Made by a program: the position numbers and the translations under genes
Shown: positions 7,283-15,630 of the stretch, piece by piece
How positions within the stretch are numbered: position 1 is the first letter of the stretch
Layout: each line of letters opens with the position of its first letter
The notes under the pieces: model-generated
What the model saw: only the letters and a program-made list of their open reading frames with translations
Databases searched by the model: none
What the model was told of the DNA's origin: nothing
NCBI GenBank assembly: GCA_020630715.1
Contig: JAHDIQ010000001.1
Location: 368,513 to 432,512, forward strand
Length of the DNA: 64,000 nucleotides
Direction: 5' to 3'
DNA from: Nonlabens sp.
GTDB taxonomy: Bacteria > Bacteroidota > Bacteroidia > Flavobacteriales > Flavobacteriaceae

Positions 7283-9037
7283 TTAGCGTTTTAGTTGTTT
7301 ATCAATAGCATTTATCACAGTACTAGCCTTATCGTAATCTTGCTTCATCGTCGCATCTGTGCTAGGCGTATATCTCGCAAATTCACAACTGGAAAGCAAC
7401 TGTATGAATTGATCTTTTGTACTCTCATCTGCACCACGTTCTTGAAGTAGTTGCGCTACTTTGTCCTTCGACATTTCGGCAGTTTGAATGTTTAATTTAG
7501 ACTTTAAGTAATTGTGCAATGACTTTTCTAGGGCGATGTAGAACTGCTCGTGATTACCTAAGTTTTTACGTGCGGTACTCAGGTACTTTTTACTCAATTT
7601 ATTAGCTGTTTTTAATCGCATTCCTACTACATCTGCACCTAAGGTTTCTTGACGTTTTCTAATCAATAAAAATAATGGAATCATCAACAAAGAACCACCT
7701 ATAATTCCCCAATATCCTGTAGTATTAAAAAAGTAAGATCGCTCTTGCGGTGTAAAAGTGGTTGTAGGTTTTATAAAGGCAAACGGATCATTTGCTTGGA
7801 TCACATTCTTATTAGCAGTTGCTACTGGATCTGTTGTATCACCTGTAGGTGCAGGACCGTCTACTTCAATTAAAGTTTCTCCAGTATCTATAGTAACAAA
7901 TTCTTCCTTTTTAGGATCAAAATATGAAAACTCTACCGGTGGAATGATATACTTCCCACCGTACTGCGGCACAATCACATAGTTATCACTAATGTTTCCG
8001 CGCATACCGCTAATGGTTGTATTCACATTATTCTTACGTTCTGGCTCGTACATTTCTAGGCTAGATGGTACTTTTAATTTAGGAAGTTCCATCAGTTTTA
8101 AGTTCCCTTTACCACCTACTTTAACGCTAGCGGTAAAGCTTTCACCAGCCGCTAGTTGCGCTTTATCTGTTTCTAATTTAAACTCAAACTGTCCTACCGC
8201 ACCAGTATAACTAGCTGGTCTACCATCTGTAGGAATGGCTTTTACATCTATAGTCCTGCGACCAGAAGTTACCTTTTTAGAAGTAGTAGAATAAATCGTT
8301 CTTCCAAAGAAATCACGACGTCTCGTAGGAACTTCTACATTGATATCTAATGTAAGTGGTTCAATAATAAGTTTACCCGTTTTTTGTGGATATAAAACGG
8401 CTTCTCTTAATACCAGATAACGGTACGGCTTGCCATTATATGTTCCGTTTTGTGCTTGTCTATTTCGGTTATCTATGTTCTGCGACCAGAAATCAGCATA
8501 TTTAGGACTACTTACTTCTGTCCAGCCGCTTACACCTGTATTATTTGCTACGTATAATTTATAGACCACGGTAATAGGTTCATTAAGGTATGGTTTCCCT
8601 TTAGAAACCTCAGCCACTAGTACGATTTCATCTTCTACTTCTAGGACCATATCACCGCTAGTTGTTGTGGTTGTATTAGAAACTTTAATCTGGATAGGTG
8701 TGGTTTTATAGACCTGTCCGTCATATTCCATCGTGGCTTGCTTAATGGTAAGCGTTCCTTTATTATTAGGCTTTAGTACATAGGTATAGGACTTATTCAT
8801 ACTGCCTTTACCATTCACCCATTTTTGTGAAAATGATTGAAACGGTCCACTCACTACCTGAAAGCCATTAAAATTAGGTGGTGTAAAATTATCACCTGAT
8901 ACATTCATTTTAAATTCAATACTCACTTTTTCATTCACACCTATTTTATCACGACTAGCAGTCGCAATAAACTCTACCTCTTGTGCTGGCAATAGGTGGC
9001 TTAAAAACAGTACGATTAAAATAATTGCAGATCTCAT
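7283..9037 (-). CDS. batD: BatD: large periplasmic protein with C-terminal anchor
   Basis: The 584-residue protein has a signal peptide (to about residue 18), tandem beta-sandwich domains (about 20-420) and a single membrane segment (about 437-458, 'YWGIIGGSLLMIPLFLLI'), then a cytoplasmic helical tail. It matches BatD of the Bacteroides aerotolerance operon, a likely periplasmic partner for the von Willebrand A proteins BatA and BatB. 'EVEDEIVLVAEVSKGKPYLNEPI' is a typical BatD segment. The gene sits between batC (2-base gap) and batE (2-base gap). The molecular function is unresolved; a role in oxidative and envelope stress is known for the operon. Confidence 0.92.
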   Translation of the reverse strand: MRSAIILIVLFLSHLLPAQEVEFIATASRDKIGVNEKVSIEFKMNVSGDNFTPPNFNGFQVVSGPFQSFSQKWVNGKGSMNKSYTYVLKPNNKGTLTIKQATMEYDGQVYKTTPIQIKVSNTTTTTSGDMVLEVEDEIVLVAEVSKGKPYLNEPITVVYKLYVANNTGVSGWTEVSSPKYADFWSQNIDNRNRQAQNGTYNGKPYRYLVLREAVLYPQKTGKLIIEPLTLDINVEVPTRRRDFFGRTIYSTTSKKVTSGRRTIDVKAIPTDGRPASYTGAVGQFEFKLETDKAQLAAGESFTASVKVGGKGNLKLMELPKLKVPSSLEMYEPERKNNVNTTISGMRGNISDNYVIVPQYGGKYIIPPVEFSYFDPKKEEFVTIDTGETLIEVDGPAPTGDTTDPVATANKNVIQANDPFAFIKPTTTFTPQERSYFFNTTGYWGIIGGSLLMIPLFLLIRKRQETLGADVVGMRLKTANKLSKKYLSTARKNLGNHEQFYIALEKSLHNYLKSKLNIQTAEMSKDKVAQLLQERGADESTKDQFIQLLSSCEFARYTPSTDATMKQDYDKASTVINAIDKQLKR

Positions 9038-9039
9038 CG

Positions 9040-9867
9040 TTACCAGTCTTTTTCTGTTTTGACAGTTTTTCCTTTAATTTTCTTTCCTTTAATTTTTTTC
9101 TGAATTTTCTGTTCTTCATTTTCCATCGCTTCCAGAATTTGCTTGATTTGTTGCGGTGTCATTTTACCTTCTACTCGTTGCTCCTTTTTCTCATTTCCAT
9201 CCTGTTGTGGATCATCCTTGCCGTTTTCACCATCGCTGTTTTTTCCCTTGTCATCATCCTGATCACCGTTCTGATCGCCTTTTTTATCGTCGCCTTCTTT
9301 CTCATTTTCATCGCCTTCATTCTTACCATCACTATTCTGATCTTTATCACCTTCCTTGCTATCCTCATTTTTATCCTGATCATTGTCGCCACCGCCACCG
9401 CCACCACCGTTTTCATCTTGCTCTTTTTTGGCTAGTGCTAGGTTGTATCGTGTTTCATCATCTGTAGGATCATTACGCAAGGCGTTTTTATAAGCTTCTA
9501 CAGCTTCTTCATACTGTTTATTTTCTAGCAGTGAATTCCCTATGTTGTGCCAGATTTTATGCTTTTCTTCTTTTGTAGTTGCGGCTTCTGCCGCTTTTTT
9601 ATAGACTGTATTTGCGTTGAACTTTTTATCCTCATTGTAATAAAGGTTCCCTAAGTTATACTGAGGTGCAGCCTTATCAGGATGCAAGGATGCTGCTTTA
9701 CGATAAGCGGCTTCGGCCTGATTAAAATCGCCTTCTTGAGCATATTCTTGTGCTTGTGCTACGGCTTCTTCATAAGTAGCATTAACTGGTGGTTGTTGCG
9801 CTTTGGCGAAAGCGAAACCCATCAACAGCACTGCTATTAAACATCGATATGTGTGCATTTTATTCAT
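9040..9867 (-). CDS. batC: BatC: TPR protein with acidic low-complexity region
   Basis: The 275-residue protein has a signal peptide ending 'GFAFAKAQQ', TPR repeats over residues about 25-145, and a long Gly/Asp/Glu/Lys/Asn-rich stretch (about 150-230, starting with seven glycines) before a basic end. The low-complexity part is poorly ordered and may bind cations or partner proteins. Family members from Bacteroides show the same TPR-plus-acidic-tail plan. The signal peptide's AxA cleavage motif is encoded by a one-mismatch copy of the GCTTTCGCGAAAGC palindrome. It overlaps batB by 8 bases, so the pair is translationally coupled. The large open frame on the opposite strand is an artefact of the GAT/GAA-rich codons. 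Confidence 0.9.
   Translation of the reverse strand: MNKMHTYRCLIAVLLMGFAFAKAQQPPVNATYEEAVAQAQEYAQEGDFNQAEAAYRKAASLHPDKAAPQYNLGNLYYNEDKKFNANTVYKKAAEAATTKEEKHKIWHNIGNSLLENKQYEEAVEAYKNALRNDPTDDETRYNLALAKKEQDENGGGGGGGDNDQDKNEDSKEGDKDQNSDGKNEGDENEKEGDDKKGDQNGDQDDDKGKNSDGENGKDDPQQDGNEKKEQRVEGKMTPQQIKQILEAMENEEQKIQKKIKGKKIKGKTVKTEKDW
9800..9813. repeat. palindrome variant GCTTTGGCGAAAGC (batC signal peptide)
   Basis: One mismatch from the consensus. It is read as FAFAKAQ and supplies the signal peptidase I box. Confidence 0.8.
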
Positions 9868-10891
9868 TGAATAGGTTTAATTTTTTTAACCAACTGGTTT
9901 GTTTTTCAAGGTAAAACAGATCTAAAAATAAAAAGAACAGCGCGCAGGCAAGAAACCACTGAAATTGTGATTCAAAATCTGCAAATTGTTGTGATTCTAT
10001 CAATGCTTTATCTGCTCCTGCTAGTTCTTCTTTTAATTCTTCAATTACACTAGCAGTAATCGTTCCATCGATGTAAGCACCGTTTCCTGCAACGGCAATT
10101 TCTTGTAGGGTTTGTGAATTGAGTTTTGTAATTACTGTTTTACCGTCGCGATCTTTTTTAAACTCTTTTACAATACCGTTTTTCTTAATAGGAATGGTGC
10201 CACCTTTAGGCGTTCCTACACCTACGGTAATGATGCGTATACCGTTTTCTGCAGCTTCCTCTGCAACGTCTATGGCTTCACCTTCATGATCTTCACCATC
10301 TGAAATAATGACTAGAATTTTAGCGGCTTCTGTATCATCTGCGTAATAACTTTGAGCGAGTTGAATCGCCTCTGAAATTGCGGTTCCTTGTGAAGAGACC
10401 AAATCTGTATTCATGGATTGCAAGAACATCTTTGCACTACCATAATCTGTAGTAATAGGTAATTGTGGTACAGCGCTACCGGCATAAGCGATCAATCCTA
10501 TGCGGTCACTGGCTAGGTTATTGATGATCTGTGTAACTAGTTGCTGTGATTTTTCTAGACGATTAGGCGCAATATCTTCGGCAAGCATGGATTTTGAAAT
10601 ATCTACTGCAAAAACAATATCTACTCCTTCACGATTAATGGTTTCTAGCTTAGTTCCTGCTTTTAAATTTACTAATGCCAGTACTAAAAATACGATTCCA
10701 AAACACACGGTAACCAGCTTCAAAATAGGCTTGAACCACGAGCGATCTGGTATCAAATGGGATAACATATTCTTATCTGCATACTTGCGCTGTGCACGAT
10801 AACGCCAGTACGATAAGTATACAAACAGTAGTACCAGCACCGGAATGATGCATAGTAACCAAAAATATATTTTCTCTTCTAGTAGGTACAT
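9860..10891 (-). CDS. batB: BatB: von Willebrand A membrane protein
   Basis: The 343-residue protein has membrane segments at about residues 8-28 and 55-78 and one near the C-terminus (about 312-330), framing a von Willebrand factor A domain (about 90-290). The metal-ion-dependent adhesion site is visible as D97-I-S99-K-S101 ('DIVFAVDISKSM') and later 'ISDGEDHEGEA'. VWA proteins of this operon are thought to assemble at the membrane with the MoxR ATPase and BatC/D. It follows batA after an unusually long spacer (377 bases) full of repeats, so it may have its own promoter or be regulated by attenuation. Confidence 0.92.
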   Translation of the reverse strand: MYLLEEKIYFWLLCIIPVLVLLFVYLSYWRYRAQRKYADKNMLSHLIPDRSWFKPILKLVTVCFGIVFLVLALVNLKAGTKLETINREGVDIVFAVDISKSMLAEDIAPNRLEKSQQLVTQIINNLASDRIGLIAYAGSAVPQLPITTDYGSAKMFLQSMNTDLVSSQGTAISEAIQLAQSYYADDTEAAKILVIISDGEDHEGEAIDVAEEAAENGIRIITVGVGTPKGGTIPIKKNGIVKEFKKDRDGKTVITKLNSQTLQEIAVAGNGAYIDGTITASVIEELKEELAGADKALIESQQFADFESQFQWFLACALFFLFLDLFYLEKQTSWLKKLNLFNE

Positions 10892-10949
10892 GTTAGTTTG
10901 TTAGTTCTTTAGATTTTTAGGAATCATCAAAAAAGCCTTACCTGTAGCA

Positions 10950-10982
10950 CATTGCGAGGAGCTTTGCGACGTGGCAATCTGT
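10950..10982. repeat. TTGCGAGGAGC...GTGGCAATCTG element, copy 1
   Basis: An imperfect palindrome (ATTGC ... GCAAT arms) of about 33 bp. A second copy is at 14876-14904 with 3-4 differences in the centre. Similar elements are known as dispersed repeats in many Bacteroidota and other bacteria. Confidence 0.8.
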
Positions 10983-11180
10983 TGATTGTTATTTCCTAAA
11001 TTCTAATTGTTTTCAAAGTTTTTTTAGTTCTTTTTGATTTAATTTATTTCTTTTTTATCTCTTTTACGAGCGGAATAAATTCCGCACTTACTTATCGTTT
11101 ATTTTCTCTAGAAACCTCACTCTTTAGGGCTGGGGAAAAGGTTTCGGTTTTCATTATTAATTTGTAGTTTATTATTCTAT

Positions 11181-11220
11181 AAACACCCATCCTAGCCTTC
11201 CCTCGAGGGAAGGAACTTAG
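11181..11220 (+). repeat. AGCCTTCC/GGAAGG hairpin repeat, copy 1
   Basis: Reads TAAACACCCATCCTAGCC then TTCCCTCGAGGGAAGGAA, an inverted repeat around CTCGAG. A second copy in the opposite direction lies at about 21825-21865. Confidence 0.75.
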
Positions 11221-11268
11221 TTTCGTTCTTCATTTTCAAGTTCGAGTTCAAGTTCGTTTTCATCTTCT

Positions 11269-12282
11269 CTATGCCACCGTTTTAAACAAGGTATATCGCA
11301 ACAGCATTTCAAAACCTATAAATCCTAATGCGATAAATACTAGTATTCTAAATTTCTCTTCCTTATTGATAAACTTAAACTCTTCTACTTCTGTTTTTTC
11401 TAGCTTATCGATTTCTTCATAGATTTCTTTAAGCTTCTTATTATTTGTAGCACGATAGTATTTTCCACCAGTATCAGAAGCTATTTGCTTCATTAATTTT
11501 TCATCAATCTCTACAGGCATAGGCGCAAAACGGAATCTGTTTTTACCTATAATCTGTACTGGTGATGGAGCAGTACCATTAGTCCCTATTCCTATGGTGT
11601 ACACCTTAATTCCATATTCTAATGCTAATTCACTAGCGATTTTAGGATCTATAAAGCCACTATTATTCACACCATCTGTCATTAAAATAATAACTCTACT
11701 TAATGCTTTACTGTCTTTTAATCGATTTACCGCTGTAGCAAGTCCCATTCCTATCGCGGTACCATTTTCTAAAATCCCATCAAATTTGATGTCTTCAATA
11801 GCGCGTAAAGAAATCGTTTCATCTGTAGTGATAGGTGTTTTAGTGTAACTTTCACCAGCATAAACTACCACACCTATACGATCATTAGGTCGCCCTAAAA
11901 TAAAATCTGTTGCTACTTCTTTAGTAGCTTCTAGTCGATCTGGTTTTAAATCACGCGCTAGCATACTAGCACTTACATCTATCGCTAGCACAATGTCTAT
12001 TCCTTCTGTAGTCTTCGTTTTTGTAGTTACATCTGTGGTTTGTGGTCTAGCTAATGCAGTAATAATTAACGCAATCGCTAACAATCGCAGAATAAACAAC
12101 AGCGGTCGCAATCGCGCCCAGATACTGGTGCCTACCTGAAATCCTTTTAAACTAGAAATTTGAACTTGTGCCTGCTCACGCTTACGCGTCCATACATACC
12201 ATGCGATTGCTACTGGTAGTAGTAGGAATAGCCAGAATAATTCTGGATTCACAAATTCTATACTGTTCCACCACTTCATCAT
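11269..12282 (-). CDS. batA: BatA: von Willebrand A membrane protein
   Basis: The 337-residue protein has two N-terminal membrane segments (about 13-31 and 58-78), a von Willebrand A domain (about 93-290) and a C-terminal membrane segment (about 311-329). The MIDAS motif is intact: D102-V-S104-A-S106 ('DIVLAIDVSASM'), with 'MTDGVNNSG' supplying the later aspartate. BatA is a core member of the aerotolerance system with BatB; VWA domains probably bind partner proteins in a metal-dependent way and are remodelled by MoxR. It overlaps the preceding 543-residue gene by 4 bases (ATGA), showing coupled translation. Confidence 0.93.
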   Translation of the reverse strand: MMKWWNSIEFVNPELFWLFLLLPVAIAWYVWTRKREQAQVQISSLKGFQVGTSIWARLRPLLFILRLLAIALIITALARPQTTDVTTKTKTTEGIDIVLAIDVSASMLARDLKPDRLEATKEVATDFILGRPNDRIGVVVYAGESYTKTPITTDETISLRAIEDIKFDGILENGTAIGMGLATAVNRLKDSKALSRVIILMTDGVNNSGFIDPKIASELALEYGIKVYTIGIGTNGTAPSPVQIIGKNRFRFAPMPVEIDEKLMKQIASDTGGKYYRATNNKKLKEIYEEIDKLEKTEVEEFKFINKEEKFRILVFIALGFIGFEMLLRYTLFKTVA

Positions 12283-13910
12283 TGCTGTTTCTGTTTAGAT
12301 GGATCGTTTGCCAATTTATTAATTTTAATAGATTGAAGAACTCGTTCTTTAATCAGTCTACCAAATTCACGTGCTGGATCTTCCTCATTTTCTTTAATAT
12401 GAGTGACTAAAATCTGTTGCATACCACCAGACTCTGTGAAAATCCACATATCGTAATCAAAAGAATCTCCTTCAAAATCAAATGAACCACTAAATTCTAA
12501 TCCTTCCATTCCATCATGCTCTAGCGGACTATCAAATAAAATGATGTTTGTAGCGCCTTCTTCCTCTAGCCCGTTTGTGATAGGTCCTAGTAATTTATCT
12601 GGAGAGATATCAGCATTTTCTGCATTTTTATTAAACAATAAGGTCGCTAGTGTAATCGTCACATCATCACCATTCTCACCGTACTGGAAATGATTATAAT
12701 CTGCCAAGTACTGTTCTAGTTCTTTAGGCATTTTATCCTCATCCTGACGTACTAAAATTTCTGGTGTGGATATCGTGATTTCTGGCAATCCATAATTTGA
12801 AGTGTACCAGTCTTGCTCTTGCAACTCGCGCAATTCATTTCCTAAAACCTGATCTTTTACTTCATTAACTCCAGAAAAATAAACCCAAGTTCCTAGTGCT
12901 AGCGCAATCGCAATGATTCCTGCTCCTATACCTAAGGCTATTTTCTGTGTTTTTGCCTTTATTTCCTGCTGGCGACGGTAACGCGCGTCCTGCATTAATT
13001 CCTCCTGCGTAGGTGGTGGCAATACTTGATGAATATTATAGATGATATCTGTAGTGTGCAGTCTATCTTCTTTTGCAGTGATGGCATCTGGTGCAATTCC
13101 TGCAAATTTTACTAAGTCCGCTCGTTCTAAGATTTCTTGTAAGCGATTTTCTGTCGTGGTGGTGATGTTCATTCCGCGTTCTTGCATCACGACTTTAAGT
13201 TCTGACAATAGTTGTCCCGTTGTGCTTTCTAGCGTCTGACCATAGACTTTTGAATCGATATATTTTCTAATGATATAGGTTAATTCTGTATAATATTCTT
13301 TGGCACGGCGTTGCTCCATTAATTGTAAATCATCCAGTTTTCCTAAACGGTATCTAGTCCACTCATAAGGTTGAAGAGTTTCTTCATAGGTTTTCTTTTC
13401 ACGCTTTCGCGAAAGCATAAACACCACAAACCCTATAGGTATCAACAGCAATAACCACCATAACCAGCTCCAGTCTGTAGGGCGATTATCTGGAATTTCC
13501 ATCGCTTCCTTAATAGGAAACATTTTTTGTTTTGTAGTGTCTACCTGAACCTCGCGTACTTTAATCAATAAAGAATCTGTGAGGTACGGTTTATCATTTT
13601 TAATAACGGTAAGTTGTGGCACTTTATAATCACCACTATCCCATTGCGTGATCCCATATTCTTTAAAAAGACGCATTTTATCATTCTCTCGTATGGTATC
13701 GATAGGATAGGATTCTATGACTTCCATCGCGCCCATTTTTACCTGTTCTGGGAAAATCACAAGATCTGTAGGCGTAGCGTCTATACTTAGACCTAGTTTC
13801 ACCTCTTCACCCATTAAAATGCTATCGCGATCTACTTGCGTAGTCACTGCTTGCTGTGCATTTACTAGTACTGCCGTACTTAAAAGCCATATGTAGAGTA
13901 GCTGTTTCAT
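12279..13910 (-). CDS. Bat-operon membrane protein, two-TM BatD-like partner
   Basis: The 543-residue protein has a signal peptide (MKQLLYIWLLSTAVLVNA), a beta-rich N-terminal periplasmic domain (about 20-140) resembling the first domain of BatD, a membrane segment (about 146-165), a cytoplasmic helical domain with 'YYTELTYIIRKYI' (about 170-320), a second membrane segment (about 323-345) and a periplasmic C-terminal domain. This gene normally lies between the DUF58 gene and batA in flavobacteria. It probably links the DUF58 and VWA proteins. The palindrome encodes 'LSRKR' at the cytoplasmic boundary of the first membrane segment, where positive charge fits. It overlaps both neighbours by 4 bases. 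Confidence 0.8.
   Translation of the reverse strand: MKQLLYIWLLSTAVLVNAQQAVTTQVDRDSILMGEEVKLGLSIDATPTDLVIFPEQVKMGAMEVIESYPIDTIRENDKMRLFKEYGITQWDSGDYKVPQLTVIKNDKPYLTDSLLIKVREVQVDTTKQKMFPIKEAMEIPDNRPTDWSWLWWLLLLIPIGFVVFMLSRKREKKTYEETLQPYEWTRYRLGKLDDLQLMEQRRAKEYYTELTYIIRKYIDSKVYGQTLESTTGQLLSELKVVMQERGMNITTTTENRLQEILERADLVKFAGIAPDAITAKEDRLHTTDIIYNIHQVLPPPTQEELMQDARYRRQQEIKAKTQKIALGIGAGIIAIALALGTWVYFSGVNEVKDQVLGNELRELQEQDWYTSNYGLPEITISTPEILVRQDEDKMPKELEQYLADYNHFQYGENGDDVTITLATLLFNKNAENADISPDKLLGPITNGLEEEGATNIILFDSPLEHDGMEGLEFSGSFDFEGDSFDYDMWIFTESGGMQQILVTHIKENEEDPAREFGRLIKERVLQSIKINKLANDPSKQKQQ
13403..13416. repeat. GCTTTCGCGAAAGC palindrome, copy 3 (Bat partner gene)
   Basis: Exact copy read as MLSRKREKK at the end of a membrane segment. 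Confidence 0.95.
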
Positions 13911-14770
13911 CGTGCTTTAAAGTATCCTAGTAGTTTTTTTGTGTAGCTTTCTTTTGTTTCTAAATCAATGGCACCACTATCTGATTTAGTAAACGCGTTT
14001 TTAAAGTATGAGGCACATTCTAAATGGTAAGCGGCGTACTTGCGACGCACGGTGCTAGAACTGGTGTTAATCATATTACTTTTTCCAGATTCCTGATCTT
14101 TAAATTGGACTAATCCTATATTAGGCATCGTCGCCTCACGCTCATCATAAATACGTACGCCAGTGACATCATGCTTACGACCTATGATTTTTAAGGTCTT
14201 TTCATAATCCTGTGACATGAAATCTGATAGAACAAAAACGATGGCTTTTTTCTTCAATACACCAGCCATGAATTCTAGTGCGCCACCTATGTTAGTAGTT
14301 TTATGTTGTGGTTTAAATTCTAATAATTCACGGATGATACGTAGAATGTGAGATTTTCCCTTTTTAGGTGGTACAAATAATTCTACCTGATCACTGAATA
14401 ACAATAGTCCTACTTTATCATTATTCTGCAAGGCGCTAAAAGCGAGTGTTGCACACAATTCTGTGATAATCTCTTTTTTTAACTGCTCTTGTGTACCGAA
14501 AAGTGTGGAACCACTAACATCTGCCACCAGCATTAAAGTTAATTCACGTTCTTCTTCAAATACCTTAATAAATGGCTCATTATATTTTGCGGTGACATTC
14601 CAGTCAATGTTACGCACGTCATCACCATATTGATAACCACGCACTTCACTAAAGGTCATTCCACGTCCTTTAAAAGCACTGTGGTACTCGCCACCAAAAA
14701 CCGCATCGCTTAAGCGACGAGTCTTGATCTCGATCTTTCGTACTTTTTTAAGGAGTTCTTTAGTATCCAT
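13907..14770 (-). CDS. DUF58 domain protein of the Bat operon
   Basis: The 287-residue soluble protein has the DUF58 signature 'RGYQYGDDVRNIDWNVTAK' (about residues 45-63) followed by a VWA-like core 'MLVADVSGSTLFG' with D-x-S-G-S. It is the cytoplasmic VWA-type adaptor that is almost always paired with a MoxR ATPase. Here it is separated from moxR by an outer-membrane protein gene and a 229-base repeat spacer. It overlaps the next gene by 4 bases. The role is probably chaperone-like recruitment of substrates to MoxR; this is inference from the family. Confidence 0.92.
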   Translation of the reverse strand: MDTKELLKKVRKIEIKTRRLSDAVFGGEYHSAFKGRGMTFSEVRGYQYGDDVRNIDWNVTAKYNEPFIKVFEEERELTLMLVADVSGSTLFGTQEQLKKEIITELCATLAFSALQNNDKVGLLLFSDQVELFVPPKKGKSHILRIIRELLEFKPQHKTTNIGGALEFMAGVLKKKAIVFVLSDFMSQDYEKTLKIIGRKHDVTGVRIYDEREATMPNIGLVQFKDQESGKSNMINTSSSTVRRKYAAYHLECASYFKNAFTKSDSGAIDLETKESYTKKLLGYFKAR

Positions 14771-14875
14771 TTTCTTAAGTCAACAGTTTTTTAGTCTTTA
14801 GTTCTTAGTCCTTGCGCATAGCAGAATGAATTCTGCCTTTAATTGTTTTATTTTAAAAACCACAAACCGCATATT

Positions 14876-14904
14876 GCGAGGAGCCATGCGACGTGGCAAT
14901 CTGT
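14876..14904. repeat. TTGCGAGGAGC...GTGGCAATCTG element, copy 2
   Basis: Second copy of the element at 10950, in the same orientation. It lies in the 229-base spacer between the DUF58 gene and the outer-membrane protein gene. The spacer also shares the 'TTCATTTTCAA(T/G)TTCGAGTTC' run with the batA-batB spacer (about 14968-14992). Confidence 0.8.
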
Positions 14905-14999
14905 TTTTTATTTATCATCAGTGACATCGATTCATTTCGTCTCTCAGCCGAAACACTCATTCACACCTTCATTTTCAATTTCGAGTTCGAGTTCATTTT

Positions 15000-15578
15000 C
15001 TACCATCGATATCCTAGACCTAATTTTATAATATTCACATTCTTATTATATGGCGTATCAATCACATCTCTAGCGCTTAGTCTTACATAATCATATTGTA
15101 CTTGTAAGAATAAATGATTAGAAACATCATAAGCAATTGCAAGATTCAGATTTACTCCATCATCAGAGCTGTTTTCTTGAAAATTTGCACCAGCAAAGTT
15201 TTGCCCATCTAGACTAAAAGCAAAAATGGAATATCCTAATCCTACCATAGGATGAATCTGCGGATAACTAGCTAGTTTAAAAGACGCAAACATTCTAGGC
15301 TGGAACAATACTGCGCTACCGCTAGCGTCTATGTTGTTATCAAAACGGCTGTCATCTCTAATAAAAGCTCCTACATTAAAGGATGCTCCTAAATCGAGTG
15401 CTTCATAGCTTACAAAGTTGTATTTCAATCCTAAATCTGCGACGCCATTATATCCTTCATCCACAAAATTATCTCCAAAAGTATACGGGAAGCTAGCCTC
15501 AATACTCCACTTACTTTCTTGAGCATGGGAATGTAACGCTGTCGCAATAATTAAGAATGAAACTAAGTGCTTCAACAT
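15000..15578 (-). CDS. outer-membrane beta-barrel protein
   Basis: This 192-residue protein has a signal peptide ('MLKHLVSFLIIATALHSHA', from the ATG at 15578; a TTG at 15587 is a weaker alternative) and alternating hydrophobic strands ending in aromatic 'KLGLGYRW', typical of an eight-stranded OmpA/OmpW-like barrel ('YDVSNHLFLQVQYDYVRLSA', 'FGDNFVD'). It sits inside the Bat cluster between moxR and DUF58, where many relatives have no gene. It might be a surface component of the Bat system or a gene that slipped in with its repeat-rich spacer. The substrate is unknown. Confidence 0.75.
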   Translation of the reverse strand: MLKHLVSFLIIATALHSHAQESKWSIEASFPYTFGDNFVDEGYNGVADLGLKYNFVSYEALDLGASFNVGAFIRDDSRFDNNIDASGSAVLFQPRMFASFKLASYPQIHPMVGLGYSIFAFSLDGQNFAGANFQENSSDDGVNLNLAIAYDVSNHLFLQVQYDYVRLSARDVIDTPYNKNVNIIKLGLGYRW

Positions 15579-15630
15579 ATATGACAAGATTTATTGATTT
15601 TTTTCTGTAAACTGATCACTGAATATTGTC

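Larger units (their letters stand above)
10892..11268. other. repeat-rich spacer between batA and batB
   Basis: No gene is supported. The spacer holds a GCACATTGCGAGGAGC...GACGTGGCAATCTG element (about 10950-10982), a small hairpin GCGGAATaaATTCCGC (about 11070-11085), an AGCCTTCC..GGAAGG element (11189-11216) and the run 'TTCAAGTTCGAGTTCAAG' near 11235-11256. The first and last of these recur in the spacer at 14771-14999. Confidence 0.75.

Noticed and set aside
9025-9467. Two long open frames on the plus strand opposite batC (136 and 103 residues)
   Set aside because: They arise from the Asp/Glu/Lys-rich codons of batC read backwards (Phe/Leu/His-rich), have no start signal and no family resemblance.
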